Assembly: GCA_002712305.1 (NCBI GenBank)
Contig: PATE01000123.1
Span: 1-17,025 of the forward strand
Reading direction: 5' to 3'
Source: Gemmatimonadota bacterium
GTDB taxonomy: Bacteria; Latescibacterota; UBA2968; UBA8231
DNA length: 17,025 nucleotides
Positions 7,389-14,398 of the stretch are shown one piece after another. The notes under the pieces were generated by a model that saw only the letters and a program-made list of their open reading frames with translations, did not search any database and was not told the DNA's origin. The translations under genes were made by a program, and so were the position numbers. Each line of letters begins with the position of its first letter. Position 1 is the stretch's first letter.

Positions 7389-8273
7389 TCACGGCATCTC
7401 GGGCTGTGGCTGCCCCACCAGGGACAGGGCCATCTCCAGCTCATCGACACTGGCCACCGCCACCAGGGCCGTATCCACGTTCTGATTCTTCAGCACCCAC
7501 GCCACAGCAGGCCCCGTTTGGGCCACCTCTTCACCCGGCTGGGCGAGATCCTTCCAGGGACCGGCGCTGAAGGAATACACCAGATCGATCTCGTGCCGCA
7601 TGCTCTCGCCCAGCGGCGACAGTTGCATCAGGGCTTCCTGATCTGCGGCTGACCAATCCGTCGTGTTCTTGTGAATCCAACTCAGATACTGCCCACCGAG
7701 GGCCTTCATGATCAACACGCCCTTGCCCTGCTCGGCGGCCCTCGCGATGCCCGGTTCCTGGCCTCGACAGACGTAGTTGTAGATCACCAGATCGGCATCG
7801 GCGTCGGGTTCAGGTCCGTCACCGAGATAGGCCTGCTGATCGGCTTCGAAGTGACGGATCGTGCACAACGCTCGGACCTTGCCCGCACCCTTCAGGTCTT
7901 CGACTCGCCGACGTAGCGCGTCGTCGCCCACGTAGGCGTAGTGGTGCACGCGGAGGATATCGATCGCATCCCGTTTCACATTGGCCAGGTGTTTGTCGAC
8001 CGTTCCCTCGAGATCATCCGCCGTGGGAGCCCCTACCTTCAGCGAGAAATGACGCTCGTCGCTCGGCCCCTTCAACTCGTCGGGGATGTGGACTTCATCG
8101 CCGTAGCCCATGTCGAAGAGGTTGATGCCCAACTCTTCGGCGCGCAGATAGATCCGCCGTTTTTCTGTGGGAGGTGGATGCGCCGTTTCACCTTCCCAGT
8201 AGTGGGCGAGCAGACCTCCCAGCCCGACCACACTCAGACGCATTCCCGTTCGACCAAATTCCCGATACTCCAT
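7389..8273 (-). CDS. Aldo/keto reductase family oxidoreductase
   Basis: A 294-residue NAD(P)H-dependent aldo/keto reductase. The N-terminus EFGRTGMRLSVVGLGG (4-20) is the family's opening hairpin and first strand. The catalytic tetrad can be read off as Asp54 and Tyr57 (FDMGYG), Lys79 (FSLKV) and a His at 110-111 (DILRVHH). GKVRALCTIRHF and GVLIMKALGG match later barrel strands, and AWVLKNQNVDTALV is the C-terminal cofactor-side segment. The family reduces aldehydes or ketones of sugars and other carbonyls. ATG 8273 is chosen because AGGA lies six bases upstream (8280-8283); an earlier in-frame start at 8315 would overlap the upstream VOC gene and add 14 unrelated residues. It is the last gene of the PPOX-PhyH-VOC-reductase run, 17 bases after the VOC gene. 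Confidence 0.9.
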   Translation of the reverse strand: MEYREFGRTGMRLSVVGLGGLLAHYWEGETAHPPPTEKRRIYLRAEELGINLFDMGYGDEVHIPDELKGPSDERHFSLKVGAPTADDLEGTVDKHLANVKRDAIDILRVHHYAYVGDDALRRRVEDLKGAGKVRALCTIRHFEADQQAYLGDGPEPDADADLVIYNYVCRGQEPGIARAAEQGKGVLIMKALGGQYLSWIHKNTTDWSAADQEALMQLSPLGESMRHEIDLVYSFSAGPWKDLAQPGEEVAQTGPAVAWVLKNQNVDTALVAVASVDELEMALSLVGQPQPEMP

Positions 8274-8290
8274 GACTGTTCCTGTCTCTC

Positions 8291-8704
8291 TTACGCCATC
8301 TGCACGCCAGGCCACTGCTCGTCGCTGGCTGTGATGTCCACGGTGATCCCATCCGGATCCTCCACCTTGAAGGCCCCCTCTTCGATGTTGGTCACATCCA
8401 CAGGGATCTTGCCCGCCAATCCATCGGAGAAAATCTCGTATCCCATGTCGAGCAGCCGTGCGGCAGTGCCTTCGAGATCACGCACACGTACGCCGATGTG
8501 CAAATAGTCGAGCATGCCGCTCACGTGAGGCGGACGTGCCGGGCCCTCGTGTTGAAAGACACGAAAGTTGTGGTGTCCGTCGCTCAGGTCGAAGCTCTTC
8601 TCGCGTTCGACGACGACGGGAATGCCAAGGCCATCCCGCCAGAAGCGGATGGTCTTCTCCAGATCGGTGGCGCGGACGCCGACGTGGACGAGGGTTGTGG
8701 ACAC
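8291..8704 (-). CDS. VOC superfamily (glyoxalase/dioxygenase fold) protein
   Basis: A 137-residue protein with the two beta-alpha-beta-beta-beta modules of the vicinal oxygen chelate fold. Module 1 starts TLVHVGVRATDLEKTIRFW (4-22) and module 2 DYLHIGVRVRDLEGT (66-80), followed by GAFKVEDPDGITVDI (110-124). Candidate metal ligands are His7, His69 and an acidic residue in the DPDG-ITVDI strand (Asp123, where Glu is usual). Members include glyoxalase I, methylmalonyl-CoA epimerase and ring-cleaving dioxygenases; the sequence does not pick one. The start is GTG 8704, because AAGGAG lies five bases upstream and the fold begins immediately; the longer frame from 8758 would overlap the PhyH stop. 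It sits 50 bases after the PhyH gene and 17 before the reductase, so it is probably co-transcribed. Confidence 0.88.
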   Translation of the reverse strand: MSTTLVHVGVRATDLEKTIRFWRDGLGIPVVVEREKSFDLSDGHHNFRVFQHEGPARPPHVSGMLDYLHIGVRVRDLEGTAARLLDMGYEIFSDGLAGKIPVDVTNIEEGAFKVEDPDGITVDITASDEQWPGVQMA

Positions 8705-8709
8705 GGGGG

Positions 8710-8715
8710 CTCCTT
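8710..8715 (-). promoter_or_regulatory. Ribosome binding site deciding the GTG start of the VOC gene
   Basis: On the - strand AAGGAG is spaced five bases from GTG 8704. It is one of the best Shine-Dalgarno matches in the window and supports a non-ATG start. Confidence 0.65.
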
Positions 8716-8754
8716 CTTCGAATGAGATGGCAGCGACAGGGTCGTAGTTTTGAG

Positions 8755-9513
8755 TCAATCTGTCGGTTCAGGGTGACGGCGAACACGTCCATCAAAGGCG
8801 TGGCGTGTCCAGGATCGATGGGGCCAGTCGTCGAATCCGTAGGGGATATAGTGGTTGGCCAGGACGTGGCGATCGGACCCTTCCTGGAGAATGGGTCCTC
8901 CCCGGTGCACGAGCACACCATCGAAGAAAACGACACTGCCTTTGCTCACCTGCACAGGCACCTCGAGAAGCGCATTGCGTTTCGCCTGTTCATCGACGGC
9001 ATCGTTGTACTCCCAGCCTTCGAATTCGCCCCCTTCCTGAAAGTCGGCTTGTGTCAGGAGCCGATTCTTGTGCGAGCCGGGCTGAACGAAAATGGTGCCA
9101 TTGTTCTCGTCCACATCCATGAAGGCGAGCCAGGCTGAAATGCAGGCGGGCAGATAGTATTGGTCCTGGTGACGGCGCTGTTCCGATCCCTCCCAGAAAT
9201 ACATCGTCTGAATGCCCTCTGCCTCATCGCCGCCGAGACAATCCCGCAGGGGCGCCTGCAGTTGTGGCAGCAGGAGATACTCCAGGGCGAGGAAATCATA
9301 AGTATGCTGATTGTGGGTGCGCCCCCGTTCGCCGATCGTGCGAGGCGCAAAACCGTCGAGTTCCTTGCTACCGTCGAGCAAGGCGACCATGTGATCCACG
9401 AAACGATCACACTCGGCGTCAGACATCAGATTCTCGACGATGACGAATCCCTGTTCGTCATACGCAGCCTGTTGCTGCGGGGTCAGACCATTGGTCACAG
9501 GTTGGACATCCAT
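8755..9513 (-). CDS. Phytanoyl-CoA dioxygenase (PhyH) family Fe(II)/2-oxoglutarate oxygenase
   Basis: A 252-residue complete PhyH-family protein. LTPQQQAAYDEQGFVIVENLMS (10-31) is the typical N-terminal helix and strand. The iron triad is visible: His115 and Asp117 in RRHQDQYY, and His203 in LVHRGG. Arg215 in GSDRHVLANHY is the likely 2-oxoglutarate-binding residue. Other core strands are SAWLAFMDVDENNGTIFVQPGSH (126-148) and GSVVFFDG (192-199). The family hydroxylates or otherwise oxidises small molecules using O2 and 2-oxoglutarate, so an aerobic reaction is implied. ATG 9513 is preferred on family alignment, although no strong ribosome binding site precedes it; a TTG at 9576 would add 21 residues. 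It lies 72 bases after the PPOX gene and upstream of the VOC gene on the same strand. Confidence 0.9.
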   Translation of the reverse strand: MDVQPVTNGLTPQQQAAYDEQGFVIVENLMSDAECDRFVDHMVALLDGSKELDGFAPRTIGERGRTHNQHTYDFLALEYLLLPQLQAPLRDCLGGDEAEGIQTMYFWEGSEQRRHQDQYYLPACISAWLAFMDVDENNGTIFVQPGSHKNRLLTQADFQEGGEFEGWEYNDAVDEQAKRNALLEVPVQVSKGSVVFFDGVLVHRGGPILQEGSDRHVLANHYIPYGFDDWPHRSWTRHAFDGRVRRHPEPTD

Positions 9514-9585
9514 GTCGAAATGGGTAGGTAGCTGGAAACTGTCGCGGCACAAGATAGGCAGCCGCGCGAGCTGCAAACACCGGGC

Positions 9586-10137
9586 TCAACGTTTCACGGA
9601 AGGCTCGTCGCGATTCGCTGCGATCACTTCCGTATCCCATAGACGCGAGAAGTTCAACGCCCGCGGACAGTGAGGATAGGCCTCCTCCACCTCGATGAGT
9701 AGTCCCTGCTGCAGGGCCGCATTATCGTCCGGATCAAACACATCGAGATCCATGCCTCGCTGCCGCAGATCCTCTTCCCCCACCACTTCAGCTTGGCCAT
9801 TGACGCGTGCCGTGTGATTCATGCCGGGAATGAAGAAGACCAGACCCACCCGGGGGTTGATGTCGATGTTTTCGTAGGACTGAAACAGGTTGTTGCCGCG
9901 CACATCGGGAAGCAGCAGATGCCGGTCGTCGATGACTTTCACAAACCCCGGAGTGCCGCCCTTGGGTGAGGCATCACAGTTGCCATCGCTGTCGGCCGAG
10001 GCTAGCACGGCGAAGGGTGCGTGGCGAATAAAGTTCTGCACGAATTCGTCGAGATAATCGACCACCTTCGTACGGGCACGCTCACTGGGTGTGCCAAAGG
10101 TCGCCTGGTAACGATTGGTCGGGGCAACATCGGTCAT
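9586..10137 (-). CDS. Pyridoxamine-5'-phosphate-oxidase-related FMN-dependent protein (PPOX class)
   Basis: A 183-residue split-barrel flavin reductase-like protein. FAVLASADSDGNCDASPKGGTPGFV at about 42-66 and LLLPDVRGNNLFQSYENI at 74-91 are typical of the PPOX-class, DR_2398-like subgroup. IDINPRVGLVFFIPGM (91-106) and ARVNGQAEVV (110-119) follow as the next barrel strands. These proteins bind FMN or sometimes F420 or heme and reduce small organic compounds; most have no defined substrate. They differ from true PdxH, which has a longer C-terminal PLP-binding part. ATG 10137 has AGGAG six bases upstream (10144-10148), a strong site. It is the first recognised gene of the - strand run and diverges from the Gfo/Idh/MocA gene across a 177-base intergenic region that must hold both promoters. 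Confidence 0.88.
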   Translation of the reverse strand: MTDVAPTNRYQATFGTPSERARTKVVDYLDEFVQNFIRHAPFAVLASADSDGNCDASPKGGTPGFVKVIDDRHLLLPDVRGNNLFQSYENIDINPRVGLVFFIPGMNHTARVNGQAEVVGEEDLRQRGMDLDVFDPDDNAALQQGLLIEVEEAYPHCPRALNFSRLWDTEVIAANRDEPSVKR

Positions 10138-10314
10138 TCCGGGCTCCTAGTCTGATGCGGAGGCTCACGATATGCGGCGCCCAGGCGCTCATGACAGGGC
10201 GATGTAATTGAGATATGGTTGTGCCCAGACGAATGCAAGGGTGAGTGCAAGAGCGAGCAGGTCGCCAAAGCCAATTGATTGCGCACCGAAAGACACTCCG
10301 AGAGGGAAATCTCC
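10138..10314. promoter_or_regulatory. Divergent intergenic region between PPOX and Gfo/Idh/MocA genes
   Basis: This stretch separates two genes that start outward from it, so it should contain both promoters. I do not see a convincing sigma-70 pair. On the - strand an open frame (GTG 10296 to TGA ending at 10189) encodes a 35-residue peptide with a hydrophobic segment of about 17 residues, described under findings. GAGGGA (10302-10307) is the ribosome binding site for ATG 10315. Confidence 0.45.
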
Positions 10315-11571
10315 ATGAGCAGCGATGATCTGATACGGGTGGGCGTGATCGGCGTGGGCCGTGGGCGCTCCTTCGCCACGGGAGCCTCCACGTCCCTGGG
10401 CATGAAACTGGTCGCCGTGTGTGATCAGTGGGAAGAGAAACTCACCGAGGCGGGCGAAGAGTTCGGTGTGGCCACCTACACCGACTACGACGAATTCCTT
10501 CAACACGACATGGATGCCGTCATCCTCGCCAACTACTTCCACGAACACTCCCCCTTCGCGATCAAGGCACTGCGAGCGGGGAAACACGTGATGAGTGAGA
10601 CCGCCGCCAACACGACACTGGCCCAGGGGGTTGAACTGTGTCGCACCGTGGAAGAAACAGGTCTCACCTACATGTTCGCCGAAAACTATCCGTATACGGT
10701 GTTCAATCAGGAGATGCGGCGCGTCTATCAGACCGGCGAGATCGGCTCAGTCACGTATGCCGAGGGCGAATACAACCACCCCATGTCACCGGAGGCTCGC
10801 CTGCGCATCTCACCTGGCCGCAAACACTGGCGGGCGTGGATTCCATCCACCTACTACTGCACCCATGCCCTAGCGCCGCTCATGTACATCACCGACACCA
10901 TGCCTGTTCGGGTCAATGCCCTCTCCATCGCCTGCGAATCCATCGAGAATGAAGTGGCCGCTGTCGGCGATCCGGGATCCGTGATCCTGTGCCGGATGGA
11001 CAATGGCGCCGTCTTTCGGCTCTTCGGACTCATCCTTCCGGGACATAGCTGCTGGTATCGTGTTCACGGCCAGACGGGCGCCATGGAAATCACAAGGGGC
11101 GGCGGCTACTTTGGCCCGGGGCAGGTGCGCGTGTGGCACGAAGACTGGAACATGCCCGACGGAGTTGAGGCCGAGCGCGTGTATGACCCCCAATGGCCAG
11201 AGCATGGGGATCTGGCCGAGAAGGCAGGTCACGGCGGCGGCGATTTCTGGACCCCCTTTCACTTTGCCCAGGCCATTCGTTCCGGCAAACCTCCCTTTCT
11301 CGATGTCTATCGGGGTGTCGCCATGTCGAGTGTGGGCATCGTCGCATGGCGCAGCGCTCTTGAGGAAGGAGCCCCCCTCGACATGCCAGACTTCCGCGAC
11401 GAGGCGAATCGCAGCGCCTACGAGGCCGACCACTGGTCGCCCTGGCCGCAGGATGCCGGACCGGATCAGCCGCCCCCCAGCATTCGTGGATTACGTGAAC
11501 CCCATCCCGAGGGGCTGGCCAGAGGCCGCAAGATCTGGAAAGAGATGGGGTACTCCGGGGAAGACATGTAA
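10315..11571 (+). CDS. Gfo/Idh/MocA family oxidoreductase
   Basis: A 418-residue NAD(P)-dependent sugar-type oxidoreductase. The Rossmann start RVGVIGVGRGRSF (8-20) and LVAVCDQWEEK (32-42) fit the dinucleotide fold, and DAVILANYFHEHSPFAIKALRAGKHV (67-92) leads to the spot where the family has EKP. Here it reads SETAANTT (94-101), so the catalytic Lys is replaced by Thr96. MFAENYPYTVF (120-130) and the His of STYYCTHALAPLM (His184) match the catalytic-side segments of a known variant subgroup. The C-terminal domain carries the usual open beta-sheet strands. Typical substrates are sugars, inositols or their acids. ATG 10315 is chosen over a TTG at 10279 because of the ribosome binding site. There is no signal peptide, so it is cytosolic. 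It is followed by a convergent propeller gene. Confidence 0.9.
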   Translation: MSSDDLIRVGVIGVGRGRSFATGASTSLGMKLVAVCDQWEEKLTEAGEEFGVATYTDYDEFLQHDMDAVILANYFHEHSPFAIKALRAGKHVMSETAANTTLAQGVELCRTVEETGLTYMFAENYPYTVFNQEMRRVYQTGEIGSVTYAEGEYNHPMSPEARLRISPGRKHWRAWIPSTYYCTHALAPLMYITDTMPVRVNALSIACESIENEVAAVGDPGSVILCRMDNGAVFRLFGLILPGHSCWYRVHGQTGAMEITRGGGYFGPGQVRVWHEDWNMPDGVEAERVYDPQWPEHGDLAEKAGHGGGDFWTPFHFAQAIRSGKPPFLDVYRGVAMSSVGIVAWRSALEEGAPLDMPDFRDEANRSAYEADHWSPWPQDAGPDQPPPSIRGLREPHPEGLARGRKIWKEMGYSGEDM

Positions 11572-11575
11572 AATC

Positions 11576-11639
11576 GCGGGTGAGTCGTAGTGACGTCGGC
11601 ATCGGTGCCGACACGCGCTCCGCCTGTCGACTCCCCCGC
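11576..11639. terminator. Nested hairpin between convergent genes, probable bidirectional terminator
   Basis: Outer arms GCGGGTGAGTCG (11576-11587) and CGACTCCCCCGC (11628-11639) pair at 11 of 12 positions. Between them is a second perfect hairpin, GTCGGCA (11595-11601) with TGCCGAC (11606-11612) and a four-base loop. It begins four bases after the Gfo/Idh/MocA stop and ends 16 bases before the convergent propeller stop. There is no T-run, so factor-independent termination is not assured. Confidence 0.5.
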
Positions 11640-11655
11640 TGAGCTAGCGAATCTG

Positions 11656-14382
11656 CTACGCCTTCAGAATTGAAATCTGCCCCTGATGAGCGCAGGCGAT
11701 TTCGCCGAGTCCATCCCCGTCGAAATCGCCGATCACCGCCCACCCCAGCGGCACTGGTGACGTCCAGCGTATCTCGCCATGACCTGACGCGTCGGTGCCG
11801 ATACACCAACGATCGACGAGGAACTCTCCCTTGCCGTCACCATCGACATCGGCACTGATCACGGGGCCGCTGGGCGCACTCGGCAATTCCACGCTCCACT
11901 TCGTCATTCCCGTCCAGATGTCTCGACAGAGAAACTCGGTGCTGTTGCGCAGGGCGTATCCCACCTCCAGTGTGCCATCGCCATCCACGTCGACGAAACC
12001 CACGCGGTCGGGTGTATCGTATCCGACGTCCTCGTGCCACAAGCCTTGCACCGGGTCGGTCCCCACGACACCAAAACGCCCATGCCCGTGGTGGACGAGC
12101 CAATGCGGACGATCGTCAGACACGCTTCTGTAGACGGGAGTGAATCCGTTGTACAGAGAGATCGCCGGTACCGCCTCGGGTTCGGGTCGCACATTGGGAC
12201 CACCAAACAGGGCCGCAAACTCACCATCCCCCCGCAGAAAGGCCATATAGCTGTACATGTCCCAGGCGATCTCTTCGGCCCCATCGCCGTCCCAGTCGAA
12301 AGCGCCGGGAATACCCACGGGCCGATAGGCGCGGATGTGATTCTCGTCGTGGAAGGTGCCTCGAAACCAGTGGACACGGCCATCGGCACCCGCGAGAAGA
12401 TACGTGCCTTCCTGCACGCGCCGATGGCTGTAGATGCTGATGGCCACTGCCGCTCGTGCACTGTCACCATCGAGCAGAAAGTGTCCAGCATTCCAGGCGA
12501 TCGCCTTGCCTTGGTCATCGGTGCGGGCCTTGGGCAGGGTCACCTCCCATAGATCGGTTCCGTCTGCACGCAGCGCTCGAACGGTCAGTTCACCCGTTGC
12601 CGACGCACCGGGGATCACTAACTCGAGCTGCCCATCGCCATCGAGATCGAAGAGGAGTGGACTGTACCGAGCGCTCTCGCCGAGAAAGGGTTCGTCCAGC
12701 ATCGGGACAGACGGTCTCGGGGCGGCCGACTCCTCTCGTGGCTCAGAGGCTGCTGGTACAGTGCCCGACAGATCCCACGCACGGATCCGGTGGCCGGGAA
12801 CGTGAGCCAGCAATTGGGTACGGCCCTCCGTCCCCCAGGCGGCGGCACTGAGCGTCGCGGGGGCTCCCCCCTCCAGATCGAGTGGTGTCGCAGCCGGATC
12901 GGACGAACCGAAGAGACCGAGGGCATTGACGATTCGCAGCGAACCACCCTCGTCGATACAGGCACCGAAGGGGGCTGCCAGTGCCGGCCCGGCTTCGAAC
13001 CGGTCGACTACGTCAGCACCATCCCAACGGACGATGACCGGGCGCGATTTCTCTACGACCCGCAGAAAGAGATGAACACCCGCATCAGGCCCGTCGGCCT
13101 TTGGACCAGCCCGTCGACCCGATGGTTGATCGAGCTTAGTCGGCACTGATCCCCAGGGCCCCGCGTGGTCGAACTCGTGAAGAACATGGACGCTACCGTC
13201 ACGCAGACTCACCACCTGAAGGGGTCCCTGCTCGGTTGTCGCCCCCTCCGGAGCCGGGTGCACGAGCAGCACCGTCTGCCAGGCCGTGCCGATGCCACTC
13301 GTCATGGCGGAGCACCACTGGTCGGCCAGTTCGTACTTCACCACTCCCGTGGCGACGTCTCGTGCACGCACGAAGGAGCGATAGTCGTTCTCCGGGTCAC
13401 GGACATTGTAGACTACCTCGTCGATCCCATCGCCATCCACATCGTCGACACCGAGGTATTCAACAGCCACACCGGGAACGACATAGACCTCGCCGTAGTA
13501 ACGATCCCAGGCCAATTCGGGCGTGCCATCCGGATGTAGATGTAAGCCGTGAACGTGGGTCTGTACCATCTCGGAGACCACGGCGATGGCGCGTTGATTC
13601 GGCGAACCGGTCGCAATACGCCAGGGGCCGTAGTTGCGCCGAAAGGCCCCCTCCAACTCATACTGCACACAACCCATCGACGCACCCGTGGCGGCATCGA
13701 AACTCTGACAGCGGTGATGGCGAACATTCCACAGGAGCGGCGATTCGAGGCTCATATCGAAGGCGACATCACATCCGTGATCGGCACGCACAGGCCACAC
13801 GTCATTGGCGATCACCTGCCGACGCCACACCTCCCGCACCTCACCATCGGCCTCGAACGACAGAAGCCGGCCCGCTTCGCCGTACTGTTCGACCGCTGCC
13901 ACCTGCAGCCCGTCGACGCCCGGCAGGACCTTTCCGACACAAAGGCGCAGATCCACATGGGGCGGGTCGTAGACCTGCTGCCAGCGGATGTCGCCTGTAC
14001 CACCGTCGACCACCCAGAGCCGATTCGCCCGTCGCAGCAGACCCACCTTGCTGCCGTCAGCAAACAGATCACCCCAGAACACGAGCTTGCCGGAGATAGG
14101 CGCCCTCCAGTGCGGACGGCCGTCCGTTCCGTACAGGGTGATACGCCCATCGTCGACGAGGAAGGCGGGGCCGGTGGTGGTCTCCACGGCCTCGACCCAG
14201 TGATAGACGCCCGGAATGTCGATGGACTGCCAGACATCAGGCGCCTCCGTCATCCCCAGAACGAGGGGTGAAAACCCTGTGAGTTGCTTGTCGTGGAGTG
14301 TTCGGGGCCAGTCCGGGCAGTTGATCTCGGCTGAACGGATGCCCGGCATGAGGGGGTGGGTCGAGGCCGGCGACGAGTCCAT
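11656..14382 (-). CDS. Large FG-GAP/VCBS-repeat beta-propeller protein without signal peptide
   Basis: A 908-residue protein with six calcium-type DxDGDG loops, at about 314, 579, 696, 798, 845 and 886, each flanked by strands as in FG-GAP/VCBS integrin-like propellers. Between about 60 and 160 there are also PQQ-like blades (GTDGRPHWRAPI, VDGGTGDIRWQ). Two propellers, about 60-540 and 570-908, are a reasonable reading. Such proteins usually bind Ca2+ and ligands and are normally exported. Here the N-terminus (MDSSPASTHPLMPG) is not a signal peptide, and no membrane anchor is present. ATG 14382 is used; GTG 14388 is an alternative two codons upstream. It is the last gene after the sulfatase, with a 16-base gap, so the two are probably made together. 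Its role may be carbohydrate binding or scaffolding, which is inference. No catalytic motif is recognised. Confidence 0.75.
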   Translation of the reverse strand: MDSSPASTHPLMPGIRSAEINCPDWPRTLHDKQLTGFSPLVLGMTEAPDVWQSIDIPGVYHWVEAVETTTGPAFLVDDGRITLYGTDGRPHWRAPISGKLVFWGDLFADGSKVGLLRRANRLWVVDGGTGDIRWQQVYDPPHVDLRLCVGKVLPGVDGLQVAAVEQYGEAGRLLSFEADGEVREVWRRQVIANDVWPVRADHGCDVAFDMSLESPLLWNVRHHRCQSFDAATGASMGCVQYELEGAFRRNYGPWRIATGSPNQRAIAVVSEMVQTHVHGLHLHPDGTPELAWDRYYGEVYVVPGVAVEYLGVDDVDGDGIDEVVYNVRDPENDYRSFVRARDVATGVVKYELADQWCSAMTSGIGTAWQTVLLVHPAPEGATTEQGPLQVVSLRDGSVHVLHEFDHAGPWGSVPTKLDQPSGRRAGPKADGPDAGVHLFLRVVEKSRPVIVRWDGADVVDRFEAGPALAAPFGACIDEGGSLRIVNALGLFGSSDPAATPLDLEGGAPATLSAAAWGTEGRTQLLAHVPGHRIRAWDLSGTVPAASEPREESAAPRPSVPMLDEPFLGESARYSPLLFDLDGDGQLELVIPGASATGELTVRALRADGTDLWEVTLPKARTDDQGKAIAWNAGHFLLDGDSARAAVAISIYSHRRVQEGTYLLAGADGRVHWFRGTFHDENHIRAYRPVGIPGAFDWDGDGAEEIAWDMYSYMAFLRGDGEFAALFGGPNVRPEPEAVPAISLYNGFTPVYRSVSDDRPHWLVHHGHGRFGVVGTDPVQGLWHEDVGYDTPDRVGFVDVDGDGTLEVGYALRNSTEFLCRDIWTGMTKWSVELPSAPSGPVISADVDGDGKGEFLVDRWCIGTDASGHGEIRWTSPVPLGWAVIGDFDGDGLGEIACAHQGQISILKA

Positions 14383-14398
14383 CAGCACTTTCCGAGGC

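Noticed and set aside
8705-8758. ATG start at 8758 for the VOC protein
   Set aside because: It would overlap the PhyH stop and add 18 residues before the fold, while GTG 8704 has a near-ideal ribosome binding site.
13236-14271. Two long + strand frames opposite the FG-GAP gene
   Set aside because: Their Arg/Pro/His-rich composition is typical of shadow frames, while the - strand frame carries regular DxDGDG and propeller strand patterns.
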